The position numbers and the translations under genes are program-made. A stretch of 64,000 nucleotides of DNA from Pseudoramibacter alactolyticus (GTDB lineage Bacteria > Bacillota > Clostridia > Eubacteriales > Eubacteriaceae), in NCBI RefSeq assembly GCF_050908235.1, contig NZ_CP194340.1, one strand, 5' to 3'. The notes beneath the pieces were generated by a model. That model saw nothing but the letters and a program-made list of their open reading frames with translations, did no database searches and had not been told where the DNA came from. Position 1 is the first letter of the stretch. The number at the start of each line of letters is the position of its first letter. Positions 7,793 through 17,543 of the stretch are shown here, one piece after another.

Positions 7793-8446
7793 CTAAAAAT
7801 CTGCTTTCTTTTCCAGCTGTTTGAAAATCAGCGTAATGACAAAATTGATGACCAGATAAATCCCGCCGGCGACGATAAACGCGGTGGTATCCGCGTCGCG
7901 CACCACCGCCCCCTTGGCGTAATACATGATTTCCGGCACGGCAATCGCGGTGACGAGCGCCGTATCCTTCACCAGCACGATGGTCTCGTTCGACACCGAC
8001 GGCAGGCTCACGCGGATCATCTGGGGAATGATGATGTGCAGCATGGTCTGCCCGCGAGTCAGCCCCAACACCTTGGCCGCTTCGTACTGACCGTCGTTGA
8101 TGGCGAGCAGGCCGCCGCGAAATATCTCCGCAAAATAAGCCGCATAGTTGAGGGCGAAGGCCACACAGGCCGCGGTAAAGCGGTCGAACATCAGGACCTT
8201 GCCGATGCCCGGGATAAAGGGCAGCCCGAAATACACGAAAAACAGCTGCAGCAGCAGCGGTGTTCCCCGAAGAATATACACATAAATCTCGGCGATGGCT
8301 TTCACCGGCCTCACCCGGCTGCGCAGCATCATCGTGATGCCAAAGCCCAGCGGCAGCGACACGATCAGGCAAATGGCAAACAGGGAAAGGGTCTTCCCCA
8401 GACCGGCCATGATCGACGTCAGCAGCGTTAAAACATAATCCATCAA
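7793..8446 (-). CDS. Polar amino-acid ABC transporter permease
   Basis: Integral membrane subunit (217 residues) of the HisMQ/GlnP family, with about five hydrophobic helices and the EAA loop (EAAKVLGLTRGQTMLHIIIP, about residues 140-160) that docks on the ATPase. GGGAG precedes the ATG. It is separated from the upstream binding-protein gene by a hairpin that may lower its expression. A single permease implies a homodimeric channel. Confidence 0.93.
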   Translation of the reverse strand: MMDYVLTLLTSIMAGLGKTLSLFAICLIVSLPLGFGITMMLRSRVRPVKAIAEIYVYILRGTPLLLQLFFVYFGLPFIPGIGKVLMFDRFTAACVAFALNYAAYFAEIFRGGLLAINDGQYEAAKVLGLTRGQTMLHIIIPQMIRVSLPSVSNETIVLVKDTALVTAIAVPEIMYYAKGAVVRDADTTAFIVAGGIYLVINFVITLIFKQLEKKADF

Positions 8447-8487
8447 TTTCTCCCGTTGAATGCGACGGCCGCGCCGTCAAAACAGCA

Positions 8488-8513
8488 ACAGGCCCCTCCT
8501 AAGAGAAGCCTGT
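8488..8513 (-). terminator. Intergenic attenuating hairpin in the amino-acid ABC operon
   Basis: On the minus strand ACAGGC-TTCTC pairs with GAGGG-GCCTGT around a TTAG loop (11 bp with two G-U pairs), followed by the weak U-stretch TGCTGTTTTG. It lies between the binding-protein and permease genes and would favour excess binding protein. Confidence 0.6.
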
Positions 8514-8545
8514 CCCTTGTTTTTCCGTTTCGTCTCACGGCGCCG

Positions 8546-9364
8546 TTACTTAGCTGTCCAGTTGTAGATAATATCCTGGCCAAACCACTTTTTGGAAATC
8601 TTCGCGGCGGTGCCGTCCTTCTTCATGTCGTCCAGCGCGCGCTGGATCGCATCGCACATTTGGGTGTTGCCCTTCTTCACGGCGACACCGTATTGTTCCG
8701 GCGACAGACTTTCGCCGAGCACCTTGAAATCGCTCTTGTGCTTGGCGATATAATAACGCGCCACCACCGAGTCGACCACCATGGCGTCGATGCGCCCGGC
8801 ATTGAGATCCTCAAAGGCCGAAACATTTTCGTCAAACTCGGTGGCCTGGCCTCCTTTGATCTTCTTGCCGACGGCATCGTCCATCAGGGCGTCTTCCGCC
8901 GAGGAGCCCTTCTGACAGCCGACGGTCTTGCCGGCGAGATCCGCCTTGGTTTTAATGCCGGAATCCTTTTTGACCACAATGACCTGATCGTTTTCCAAAT
9001 AAGGCTTGGTGAAGTCCATGGCCTTCTTGCGTTCATCGGTGATGGACAGACCGTTCCAGATCGCATCGATCTTGTCGTTCTTCAGTTCCATTTCCTTGGT
9101 GTCCCAGTTGATGGCCTGCACTTTAAACTTCAGATTCATGCGCTTGGCCGCTTCCCGGGCCATATCGATGTCGAAGCCGACGATCTGATTCTTTTTATTG
9201 CGGAACCCCATCGGCGGGAAGGTGTCATCCACCCCGATCACAAAAGTCTTGCTGTCGTTTTTCACTTCCGCCTTGCTGTCCTGCTTATTCGACGCGCCGC
9301 AACCGGCCAGCGCCGCCACGGCGATCGCCGCAGTCATCAGCGCTGCTAACCATTTCTTTTTCAT
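8546..9364 (-). CDS. Amino-acid ABC transporter substrate-binding lipoprotein
   Basis: Solute-binding protein of the SBP_bac_3 family, 272 residues. It has a lipoprotein signal peptide with lipobox LAGC (Cys22), so the mature protein would be anchored by lipid outside the membrane. Family features include GVDDTFPPMGF, GFDIDMAREAAKRM and a C-terminal KKWFGQD. An AAAGGAGAGG element precedes the ATG. It is the first gene of the three-gene importer operon. The ligand is a polar amino acid or related compound; it cannot be specified from the sequence alone. Confidence 0.93.
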   Translation of the reverse strand: MKKKWLAALMTAAIAVAALAGCGASNKQDSKAEVKNDSKTFVIGVDDTFPPMGFRNKKNQIVGFDIDMAREAAKRMNLKFKVQAINWDTKEMELKNDKIDAIWNGLSITDERKKAMDFTKPYLENDQVIVVKKDSGIKTKADLAGKTVGCQKGSSAEDALMDDAVGKKIKGGQATEFDENVSAFEDLNAGRIDAMVVDSVVARYYIAKHKSDFKVLGESLSPEQYGVAVKKGNTQMCDAIQRALDDMKKDGTAAKISKKWFGQDIIYNWTAK

Positions 9365-9523
9365 GCTTCAAGCCTCTCCTTTTCTTTTTCAGAAAATTTT
9401 AAATTTATTCTATCACATGCTTTACTGCATTACAACGATGATCTATCAGATATTTTTGATTTTTGCTGTCCAAAAAAACAATCTGGATTTATAATGGAAC
9501 TATCCTAAAATCACGAGGCAGTT

Positions 9524-9961
9524 ATGAATCATTCACCCCTCCAAGATCCGGCCCTGCTCGCGGCGGCCCGCGCCCGCTTTGCCGGCGACCGCTACGCCAC
9601 CGAGGTGACGGGCTGCGAGATCGCGGCCGTCGCCCCCGGTTATGCCAGATGCCAAATGGCCATCACGCCGGCGCACCGCAATGCGCTGGGCATCGTCATG
9701 GGCGGCGCGATCTTCACCCTGGCCGACTTCACCTTTGCCGTCGCCAGCAACACCGGTTTTCCCGACACGGTCTCCGTCGACGCAACCGTTCATTATCTCA
9801 CCGCCGCCCAGGGCAACTCCCTGACGGCCGAATCTGTTGCCGAAAAAAACGGCCGCCGCTCCTGCGTTTATCGTATCGTCATCACCGACGACACCGGCAT
9901 TCACGTCGCCGCCGTCACCGTCACCGGGATGCGCGTCGGCACGCCGTCCGCAAAATCGTAG
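9524..9961 (+). CDS. PaaI-type hotdog-fold thioesterase
   Basis: A 145-residue acyl-CoA thioesterase of the PaaI/YdiI group. The core motif NALGIVMGGAIFTLAD (about residues 56-71) gives the conserved G-G-x-x-F/x-L-A-D helix with the catalytic acid, and SVDATVHYLTAA matches the central strand. The substrate acyl group is unknown. The gene stands alone, divergent from the ABC operon. The ribosome binding site (GAGGC) is modest. Confidence 0.85.
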   Translation: MNHSPLQDPALLAAARARFAGDRYATEVTGCEIAAVAPGYARCQMAITPAHRNALGIVMGGAIFTLADFTFAVASNTGFPDTVSVDATVHYLTAAQGNSLTAESVAEKNGRRSCVYRIVITDDTGIHVAAVTVTGMRVGTPSAKS

Positions 9962-10273
9962 GCAATGCCCCGTCAAAGGCCGAATAGAAAATCCATCCGC
10001 GCTTCAGGACCTTCATGCCCATTCATCCCGGTCAAATCCCAAAAGGTCCCTCGCCGGACCCGATGCCCCGCGCGCTGTCGCCGTCATCGATTTTCACCTC
10101 CTGCCCGACCCCATTCTGGACGCCTATCTGGGCATGCTGCTCCTTTTGTGTGCTCCGTCCTATTTTGATGCTTTTTTCTGAAAAAGACCGATGCCGTTTG
10201 CGCATTGTGATATACTTAAAGGCATCCACACAAAACGGCCGGGCCATGCTTAACCGCCCGGGAAAGGAGCCCC
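9962..10273 (+). other. 312-bp non-coding stretch with a predicted promoter
   Basis: No open frame here has coding character. An extended -10 (TGATATACT, 10208-10216) near its right end probably drives the HD-domain gene. Nothing else was recognised. Confidence 0.5.
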
Positions 10274-10795
10274 ATGCACCCGCAACATACGAAACTTATG
10301 CGCGACGCCATCCGATACGACGCCGGTGATCCCAAGCGCATTCAGCATTTTATCAAGGTTCACAGCTTCGCCGCCTTCATCGGCACCGCCGAGGGCTTAT
10401 CCAAGGCCGATTTATTCATCCTCGAAACAGCCGCCATCCTCCACGATATCGGCATCCATCAGGCCGAGGCCAAACACCATTCCTCCGCCGGCGTCTACCA
10501 GGAACTGGAGGGGCCGCCCGTCGCCGCCGATCTTTTAAGGGCCTGCGGCAGCTACACCGAAGCACAAATCAACCGCGTCTGCTTTCTCATCGGCCACCAC
10601 CATACCTACACCGCCATCGACGGCCGCGATTATCAAATTCTGGTGGAGGCCGACTTCCTGGTCAACCTTTACGAAAATGCGGCTTCGGCGGATGCCGTCG
10701 CCTCGGCGCGGCAACGGATCTTTAAAACTGCGACGGGCCTGGCACTTTTGGACGCGCTCTTTCCGCCCGCCGTCGGGGCGCCGCAGTATCTTTAA
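10274..10795 (+). CDS. HD-domain phosphohydrolase
   Basis: A 173-residue protein with an HD metal-phosphohydrolase fold: H25/H30 region (IQHFIKVHSF), the HD pair in AAILHDIGIH, further histidines in AKHHSS and IGHHHTY, and the distal aspartate in VEADFLVNL. Substrates of such small HD proteins range from nucleotides to phosphate esters, so no reaction is assigned. GGAAAGGAG precedes the ATG. It is a single gene between two promoters. Confidence 0.82.
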   Translation: MHPQHTKLMRDAIRYDAGDPKRIQHFIKVHSFAAFIGTAEGLSKADLFILETAAILHDIGIHQAEAKHHSSAGVYQELEGPPVAADLLRACGSYTEAQINRVCFLIGHHHTYTAIDGRDYQILVEADFLVNLYENAASADAVASARQRIFKTATGLALLDALFPPAVGAPQYL

Positions 10796-10799
10796 ACTC

Positions 10800-10828
10800 T
10801 TGAAGAATTTGTCGTTTTAAAGTATAAT
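10800..10828 (+). promoter_or_regulatory. Sigma-A promoter upstream of the two-TM membrane protein
   Basis: TTGAAG, 17 bp, TATAAT. The -35 starts three bases after the HD gene, and the -10 is 47 bp before the next start codon. Confidence 0.75.
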
Positions 10829-10875
10829 AAGCCAATCGAAAACACCGGGGCACGTCCCCGTGCAAAGGAGACCCC

Positions 10876-11376
10876 ATGTCTGTCAAAGCCCAAGAACGCG
10901 TCTACAACAGTCAGCTCAACGGCAAATTGGCCATTGCCATCGTCGCCATCATCATCGTGATGATGACCAGCATTTCCATCTATATGCGCCGTCATCCGTC
11001 GAGTGTCCAAATCCTCGGTCTGGTTTCCGTAGCCATTATGCTGACGTCCCTCGTGCTGGTGCTGCGCTACGCCGATACCACCTACACCCTGCTGCTCACC
11101 CATGAACGCCTGGAATTTGAGCGCCGCGTCACGCTGCTTTACCATAATATCGTCGCGGAGATTCCCATCGCAAACGTCATCGGCGTTTGGGAAAAAGCCC
11201 GTTTCAACCGGCAGGATCAGGTGGACGGCAAAAAAGTGAGCTACACGGTTTCCCCCCGGGAGCTCACGCGGTTCCCTTCCTATGTGCTGCTTTATCACAA
11301 GGATGGCCAAACCTGCAGCGTTCATTTTCAGTGCTCCAAGTCTTTTTACGACGCACTTCATAAATTAGTCCATTGA
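10876..11376 (+). CDS. Membrane protein of unknown function, two TM segments
   Basis: Not recognised. The 166-residue product has two hydrophobic segments (about residues 18-38 and 46-64) and a soluble C-terminal half. That half (TYTLLLTHERLEFERRV ... YVLLYHKDG) resembles the alternating strands of small bacterial PH-like or YcxB-like domains. AAAGGAG precedes the ATG. It has its own promoter and lies upstream of sbcD in the same direction, separated by 84 bp. Confidence 0.7.
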   Translation: MSVKAQERVYNSQLNGKLAIAIVAIIIVMMTSISIYMRRHPSSVQILGLVSVAIMLTSLVLVLRYADTTYTLLLTHERLEFERRVTLLYHNIVAEIPIANVIGVWEKARFNRQDQVDGKKVSYTVSPRELTRFPSYVLLYHKDGQTCSVHFQCSKSFYDALHKLVH

Positions 11377-11460
11377 TCAGCGCTTTTTATCTGCGGGCCG
11401 GAGCTTTTCTGCCGCAGATATTTTTTTACCCGCACACGACACAATCTTCGGAGGCCAACG

Positions 11461-12648
11461 ATGAAAATGCTTCACACCGGCGACTGGCACATCGGCCGCC
11501 ACCTCAACCAACATGCACTCCTTGAGGATCAGCGCCACGCCCTCGGGCAGCTCTTGACCCTCATCCGCCGCGAACAGCCCGATGTCCTCATCGTGGCCGG
11601 CGATCTTTACGATCGGGCCCTGGCGCCCCGGGAAGCCATGACCCTGGTCGATACCGTCCTCACCGAGGTGGTGCTCGATCTGGCCATTCCCGCCATTGTC
11701 ATCGGCGGCAATCACGACGGCCGCGAACGCCTGGATTACGGCTCGGCCATTCTGCGGCAGAAGGGGCTCCACATGATCGGCACCTATCGGCCGATCGTCG
11801 CCCCGATCCTGCTCACCGGAAAAGGCGATGCCGCCCCGGTTGCCTTTTGGCCCGTGCCCTTTGTCAAGCCGGTAGAATACCGCGATCTCACCGGCAGCGG
11901 GAACATCCCGGACTACAACGCCATGTACCGCGAAATCGTCTCTGACATCACCGCGCGCATGAACCCCGACATTCCCAACGTGCTGGTGACCCACGGCCTG
12001 ATTCTCTCCGACGTTCCCCAGGAGGGGGATATCGACGACTCGGTGCGCCCCATCGAAATCGGCGGCGTTTCCTACGCGGATGCCGGCATCTTTGACGCCT
12101 TTGATTACGTCGCCCTCGGCCATCTGCACCGCCCCCAGAAAGTTGGGAGCGATCGCATTCGCTACGCCGGTTCCCTGCTTAAATATTCTTTCTCTGAAGT
12201 CGATCAAAAAAAATCCGTGACGCTGGTCGATCTCGACACCTGCAATCGGCAGGCGCTGCCCGCCATCACCGCCTTTCCGATCGAGGGACTGCGGGATCTG
12301 CGCGTCATTCGCGGCACCTTCGACGAACTCACCAGTCTCTCGGCCTATACCACCCCGCACCGCGACGACTATCTGCGGGTTGTCCTCACCGATAAGGTCC
12401 GCGTGCCGAATCCCATGGAAGGTCTGCGTCAAGTGTATCCCAACGTGCTGGAAATGGGCTACGAAAGCAGCCGAAGCCTGGACGGGGGCGGCCGGCAGCA
12501 GCGCATCAAAGAGCATCTCGAAAACCCAATGACCCTGCTCGCCGATTTTTATCAGGCCATTCGCGGCGAAGCGCTGCCCGAAGCCGAAAGCACCCTTGCC
12601 CGCGAATTATTCGACCAAATTTCGGAGGATGACGATGCGACCGCTTAA
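11461..12648 (+). CDS. sbcD: Nuclease SbcCD subunit D (Mre11-like)
   Basis: Metallophosphoesterase subunit of the SbcCD complex, which cleaves hairpins and protein-blocked DNA ends. The 395-residue protein shows the nuclease motifs in order: TGDWHIG (near residue 6), VAGDLYD, GGNHDGRE, and ALGHLHRPQ. CGGAGG precedes the ATG. The 3' end overlaps sbcC by 14 bp, so the subunits are translationally coupled. Confidence 0.95.
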   Translation: MKMLHTGDWHIGRHLNQHALLEDQRHALGQLLTLIRREQPDVLIVAGDLYDRALAPREAMTLVDTVLTEVVLDLAIPAIVIGGNHDGRERLDYGSAILRQKGLHMIGTYRPIVAPILLTGKGDAAPVAFWPVPFVKPVEYRDLTGSGNIPDYNAMYREIVSDITARMNPDIPNVLVTHGLILSDVPQEGDIDDSVRPIEIGGVSYADAGIFDAFDYVALGHLHRPQKVGSDRIRYAGSLLKYSFSEVDQKKSVTLVDLDTCNRQALPAITAFPIEGLRDLRVIRGTFDELTSLSAYTTPHRDDYLRVVLTDKVRVPNPMEGLRQVYPNVLEMGYESSRSLDGGGRQQRIKEHLENPMTLLADFYQAIRGEALPEAESTLARELFDQISEDDDATA

Positions 12649-15600
12649 ACTCACCATGACCTGTTTCGGCCCGTTTCTATTCGAAACGGTAGACTTTACC
12701 GCCCTGGGCGACCATCTGTTTCTAATTTCCGGCCCCACCGGCAGCGGCAAATCCACCATCTTCGACGGCATTTGCTACGCCCTTTACGGCGAAACCAGCG
12801 CCTCCGAGCGCAGGCCTGAAGCCATGAAAAGCGACTTTGCCAATCCCGGCGAGGCCTGCAGCGTGACGCTCACCTTTGCCGTCGGCGACAGGACCTACCG
12901 CATCCGGCGCCAGCCCAAGCAGGAGATGTTCAACCAGACGCAGACGCGGATGATCAGCCGCGCCGCCGAGTGCGAGCTTTGGCAGATCACGACCGCGGAC
13001 GACGGCGGGACGCAGGAGACCCTGCTCGCCAGCGCGGTGAAAACAGTCAACCAAACCGTCCGGCAGATTCTCGGTCTCACGGCCACCCAATTCCGGCAGA
13101 TCGTCATGCTGCCCCAGGGGCAGTTCAGCCGGCTGCTCAAATCCGGCGAGAGTGAACGCATCGCCCTGCTCAAAACCCTCTTCGCCATGGATTATTACAA
13201 AGCGTTTGAGCGTCGGGTGGAAGAAGCCCACAACAAGGCCAACGCCCGGATTCAAACCATCGATGACGCCATCGCCATCGAGATCGGCCATCTGGAAGCC
13301 GCGCCCGAAAGCGCCTTTGCGAAACGCCTCGCTGCCGACCGTCCCGAAGGTTTGGATACGGCCATCATCACCGACTTGATGGCGGCCGCCGCCCTGAGCA
13401 ACGAGCGCGATCACTTGGAAAAAAAGCGTTTGACGCGGGAGCTTGCCCTCGCTTCAGCCGCGCAAACCGCCGCCGCCAGGCGCCTGGCCACCGGGGAAGC
13501 CTTGCTCCAGCGCTTTGAACGCCGCGAACAGCTTTTGCAGCGCATCGATCAGCTCGAACATCAGCAGGCAAAGATGGATGCCAAACGCCAAAAGCTTACC
13601 GAATGGCGCCGGGCGGCGTTGGTGCGCCCTCTGGAGACGGCCAGCCGCCGCGCTCAGAGCGCTTTCCAAGAGGCCAAGGACCACGAAAGCCGATGCATCG
13701 CCGCACTCCAATCCCAGCAATCACAACTGGATCACCTTCAAATCGCCCTGGCCACCATCAACGACCCGCATTTCGATGCCACGCTGGAGCATCTGCGCGA
13801 ACAGGCCGCCCGGCTAAAGGCCTCCCAGCCCGCGCTGGCCAGCTGGCAGCAGGACCAAAAGCACATCGCCGACCTCCGCACCCAAATTGAGCGCCTGAAT
13901 CCCAGGGCAGAACAAGTGGCAAGACTTCAGACCCGTCAGGAATCCCTGCAAAAGGCCATCGATGCCCTGCAGCAAACCGCCAGTGACGAACAGCGCGCCG
14001 CGCTGCAGCTGGCCGATCAGATCCCCACGGCCGCCGGCCGGGTGGATGCCCTTAAAAACCTGCGCCCGCTTTACGCCGATGTGACGGCCAATGACGCCAA
14101 AATCACCGCCATCGCCGATGAAAAACGACAATTAGAAAACGCCCTCGCCCAGGCGGAGCGCGAGCATCAGCGCCTCCAGCAAAAGCGTTTGGCCGCCGCT
14201 GCCGGTGCGCTCGCCCAAACCCTGAAGGACGGCACACCTTGCCCCGTCTGCGGGGCGGCGCACCATCCCCGGCCCGCCGCCGAAAACGAAGCCGCTTCCC
14301 GCATCCGCGAGGCCATTGACGCCTGCGACGCCCGTCTGGCCGATCTCAAGGGCCGCCTCGCCGCCGACGATGAACAACACCGCTTTCTCGTGGGCCACAA
14401 TGCCGAGGCCCAAGGACGCCTGCTCGCCCTGTGCACGGAAAACGGCCTGGCCCCCGACAACCTGACGCCGGCCTCCCTCGACGCCGAATATCAGCTCGCC
14501 GTTCAAACCCATCAGGCCCGGCAAGAAGCGCTCGCCCAAAGCCGTGCGGCCATCCGCGACACCCATCGGCAGCTCAAACGGAAGCGCGAAACCTTCGCCC
14601 GGGTGCAAAACGAGCTGGAGCAGGCCACCGCGGCGCTGGCTCGCAAGAGCGAGCTGCAAAGTGAACTGGCCCAGCGCACCGGCGCGCTCGCCGCCGTCGA
14701 GCAGCAATTGCGCGCCCTCTTCCCGCAGCAGGACGACCCGGCTGATCTGCCGGCGGTCTTTGCCCAAAAGCTTAATCAATGCGAATCCAAAATCCGGCAG
14801 ATGACGGACCAGCGCGAGGCCCTCAACGCACGGCGGGAAGCCATCGAAAAGCAAATTGCCGCTTCAGAAGCCGCCCTTCACGCTGCCGCCGACCAAACCG
14901 CCCAGGCCGAGGCCGCCGCCAGTCGCGAACACGCGGCCTTTAAAACGGCACTCACAGAGCATCGGCTGACCCGCGAACTTTATGAAGCCAGCCGATCCGT
15001 CGACGCGGCAACCACACAGCAGGTCCAGGATCAGGTCAAAGAATACGACGAAGCCATCACCAGCTGCCGCGCCAATCTTAAGGCTCTCGCCGAAGAGCTC
15101 GCCGGTCGGCGCCGGCCGGATCTCGAGGATGACCGTCTTCGCAAAAACCACGCGGATTATTGGGTGGAACAGATGCGCCGTGCCGCTCAGACGGTAGGCA
15201 CGCGGCTTGATCACAACCGCCGCCAGGAGGTCCGCATCCACCGGCAGCAGCAAGCCCGAAGCGCAGCCCTCGAGCGCCAAAAGTGGACGAACGATCTCTA
15301 CGAAACGGTGAAGGGCAAAGTTAGCGGCTGCCCCAAAATCAGTTTCGAACGCTATATTCTCTCGGCCTATCTACAGGATATCCTCATCTCCGCCAACGTT
15401 TTTCTCGAAGATATTTCCGACAGCCGCTACCACCTGACCCTCGCTGACGATCCGATGCAAAAGCATAACCGCGGCCTGTCCATCGAGGTGTATGACGACT
15501 TCACCGGCAAGGCCCGCACCGCCGATTCCCTTTCCGGCGGGGAAACTTTTATGGCCGCACTGTCGATGGCGCTGGGCCTGTCCGATATGGTGCAAAGCGA

Positions 15601-15823
15601 GAGCGGCGGCATCCGCCTGGACACCCTCTTCATCGACGAGGGGTTCGCAACGCTGGACGCCGACGCCCTCGACAAGGCCATGGATTGCCTGAGCCGTCTG
15701 CAGCGAAACGGCCGCACCGTCGGCATCATCTCCCATGTCCGGGAATTGCTTGAGGTGGTTGACGATAAAATTCTGGTCGAAAAAACCGAAGCCGGCTCCT
15801 ATATCCGCGTTCTGCCGGCCTGA
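12635..15823 (+). CDS. sbcC: Nuclease SbcCD subunit C (Rad50-like)
   Basis: SMC-type ATPase of the SbcCD nuclease, 1062 residues. Walker A GPTGSGKST is at about 33-41, followed by two long coiled-coil arms rich in Q, A, E and R. These meet at a CPVC zinc hook near residue 535. The signature SLSGGETFMAALSMALGL and Walker B LDTLFIDEGFATLD form the C-terminal ATPase half. The start at 12635 was chosen because GGAGG lies 6 bp upstream; ATGs at 12596 and 12629 are poorly placed. Confidence 0.95.
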   Translation: MRPLKLTMTCFGPFLFETVDFTALGDHLFLISGPTGSGKSTIFDGICYALYGETSASERRPEAMKSDFANPGEACSVTLTFAVGDRTYRIRRQPKQEMFNQTQTRMISRAAECELWQITTADDGGTQETLLASAVKTVNQTVRQILGLTATQFRQIVMLPQGQFSRLLKSGESERIALLKTLFAMDYYKAFERRVEEAHNKANARIQTIDDAIAIEIGHLEAAPESAFAKRLAADRPEGLDTAIITDLMAAAALSNERDHLEKKRLTRELALASAAQTAAARRLATGEALLQRFERREQLLQRIDQLEHQQAKMDAKRQKLTEWRRAALVRPLETASRRAQSAFQEAKDHESRCIAALQSQQSQLDHLQIALATINDPHFDATLEHLREQAARLKASQPALASWQQDQKHIADLRTQIERLNPRAEQVARLQTRQESLQKAIDALQQTASDEQRAALQLADQIPTAAGRVDALKNLRPLYADVTANDAKITAIADEKRQLENALAQAEREHQRLQQKRLAAAAGALAQTLKDGTPCPVCGAAHHPRPAAENEAASRIREAIDACDARLADLKGRLAADDEQHRFLVGHNAEAQGRLLALCTENGLAPDNLTPASLDAEYQLAVQTHQARQEALAQSRAAIRDTHRQLKRKRETFARVQNELEQATAALARKSELQSELAQRTGALAAVEQQLRALFPQQDDPADLPAVFAQKLNQCESKIRQMTDQREALNARREAIEKQIAASEAALHAAADQTAQAEAAASREHAAFKTALTEHRLTRELYEASRSVDAATTQQVQDQVKEYDEAITSCRANLKALAEELAGRRRPDLEDDRLRKNHADYWVEQMRRAAQTVGTRLDHNRRQEVRIHRQQQARSAALERQKWTNDLYETVKGKVSGCPKISFERYILSAYLQDILISANVFLEDISDSRYHLTLADDPMQKHNRGLSIEVYDDFTGKARTADSLSGGETFMAALSMALGLSDMVQSESGGIRLDTLFIDEGFATLDADALDKAMDCLSRLQRNGRTVGIISHVRELLEVVDDKILVEKTEAGSYIRVLPA

Positions 15824-15911
15824 GGGTTCGCTTGCATCTTTGCGGCGCTTTTGATACCATAACCCTTGTTTTTATTTGGATGATTGCAAAAAACACGAAA
15901 CGGAGCCTTTC

Positions 15912-16820
15912 ATGAACGTAACCAATGCCATGCGCAAAGCTTCCTTCTCACCGGCGCGCAAACGCATGAGCCTCGCTTTTCTCTTTCTCGACCTGCTTTA
16001 TATCGTTTTGGGATTTTCCTGCTTTTATTACCGCAGACTGCCCGCTGTGTTTAAAAGCCTGCTGCCCCACATGTGGCTCGTGCTGATGGCGTTGGCCCTG
16101 ATCGTGGCCTGCATCGCCATCTTCGCCGTCTCCGAATACGACGTGATGCGCGGCTGTCTGGGCGAAACCATCATCCTCGCCGTAGAAGGCGTGTGGTTTG
16201 GCGCTGCAGCCACGGGCTCCACAATGCTCACCCGATCGCCGGACACCGTGGTGCAGCTCTTCTTCATGATCGGTTTCGGCTGCTTTCTCATTTTGAATCT
16301 GGCCTTTCACATTGATCTCATCTGGTACCGTCCGATCATGCAGTTCTTAACTGGCGGCCGATCGAAAACCGCCGAAACGACCGCTCCGTCTCCCCGCGTT
16401 TATCCCCCGAGCGATATCCAGCGCCGTCGCGCCGCACGCAAGGCCTATCACGCGCAAAATCACACTGGCCAACAGCCGCCGACCCCGGTGGCCCCCAAAG
16501 CCGAGCCGGCCCGGACCCAACCAAAAATCCAGGTGGTCAGACAGGCGACCGAGGCCGCCGACGCTACCCGCGTCCTGCCGAATTTGTCCGCCAATCCAAC
16601 CCCACGAAAGACCGCCGTCTCCAAACCGTCCAGGCCGATGGAACCGCCGCGCCGGACTCGTACCTCAAGAGCCAGGCCCCGCGCATCGACCAAACCGACT
16701 AAAGTTGCCCGCACCCTTTCTAAAAAATCGACGGCCGGCAAACGCCCCTCTGCCGGCAATACCGGTCTGTTCATGCGCTCCAAAGAGCGCGTGTACCGCC
16801 ATGTGGATCAAGAAAAATAA
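15912..16820 (+). CDS. Four-TM membrane protein with a long basic tail, unknown function
   Basis: Not recognised. The 302-residue product has about four hydrophobic helices within residues 20-140 and then a long low-complexity tail rich in Pro, Arg, Lys, Thr and Ala (residues about 150-300). The tail has no globular signature and would carry a strong positive charge, suggesting contact with nucleic acid or with acidic lipids or proteins (inference). ACGGAG precedes the ATG at 15912. It follows sbcC and ends at a bidirectional terminator. Confidence 0.65.
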   Translation: MNVTNAMRKASFSPARKRMSLAFLFLDLLYIVLGFSCFYYRRLPAVFKSLLPHMWLVLMALALIVACIAIFAVSEYDVMRGCLGETIILAVEGVWFGAAATGSTMLTRSPDTVVQLFFMIGFGCFLILNLAFHIDLIWYRPIMQFLTGGRSKTAETTAPSPRVYPPSDIQRRRAARKAYHAQNHTGQQPPTPVAPKAEPARTQPKIQVVRQATEAADATRVLPNLSANPTPRKTAVSKPSRPMEPPRRTRTSRARPRASTKPTKVARTLSKKSTAGKRPSAGNTGLFMRSKERVYRHVDQEK

Positions 16821-16836
16821 AAATACTTTTATACAC

Positions 16837-16867
16837 AAAAGTGCAACGGAAAATCCGTTGCACTTTT
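16837..16867. terminator. Bidirectional intrinsic terminator
   Basis: Perfect 14-bp arms (AAAAGTGCAACGGA and its complement) around an AAA loop, with T-runs on both strands. It lies between the basic-tail membrane gene and the truncated kinase. Confidence 0.9.
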
Positions 16868-16889
16868 TATTATTTTTATATTCTCTTTA

Positions 16890-17543
16890 CTACCGATACT
16901 TATCTTGGAAGGCGACAACTTTATCGAAAGCGCCCGTCGCAAGAGACGTAAATATTTGCTGCCAGGCTCTGAACGCTTCTTCATAACGTTCAATCTTATC
17001 TTCGCGCGGATGGTACACTTTCCGAATTTTAACCATATGCGCCTCTGCCTCTTTATAATCTTTATAGATCCCTGCGCCAACAGCGGCATTCATTGCACAT
17101 CCCAGTGCCGTCGCTTCTTCTTCTGCAACGACTTCACAATCACGGTTCAAAATATCACACATGATCTGGCACCACAACTCTGATCTGAAAATCCCACCGG
17201 TCAAGTGCACCTTTTCGAACGGCGGCGCACCACCGGCCACCATCGCGTCCAGCATGTCGCGAAGATCAAAACAGACCCCTTCCATTGTCGCGCGAATAAA
17301 GTCGGCTTTGGTATGCCCCACGGTCATTCCCAAATAAGCCCCTCTGGCGTTGGGGTCTTGGTTTGGCGTGACCGCCCCGGCAAAATACGGCAGGAAGAAC
17401 AGCCCATTGGCGCCTTCATTCGATTTGGTCGCCATAGAGGTCAGGAAATCATAAACGCTGATCTCCAAAGCATCTGCAGCCAAACCTTCCACATCACAAA
17501 ATTGTTCCTTGAACCATTTAAAGGCCAAGTACCATCTCGACAT
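16890..17543 (-). pseudogene. 5'-truncated FGGY carbohydrate kinase
   Basis: Only the C-terminal 217 residues of an FGGY-family sugar kinase (normally about 500) remain. The retained part covers the second actin-like lobe: the NGLFFLPYFAG region, the GGIFRSELWCQIMCDIL ATP-binding segment and the EEEATALGCAMNAAVG segment. The frame is closed by a TGA immediately upstream of the first ATG, and no N-terminal kinase lobe can be found in any frame before the AT-rich sequence begins near 17540. The truncation coincides with a sharp drop in GC, so it was probably cut by the insertion of the AT-rich island. Likely non-functional. Confidence 0.82.

Noticed and set aside
10015..10329. Overlapping short frames between the thioesterase and HD genes
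   Set aside because: No start signals, no family features, low-complexity composition.
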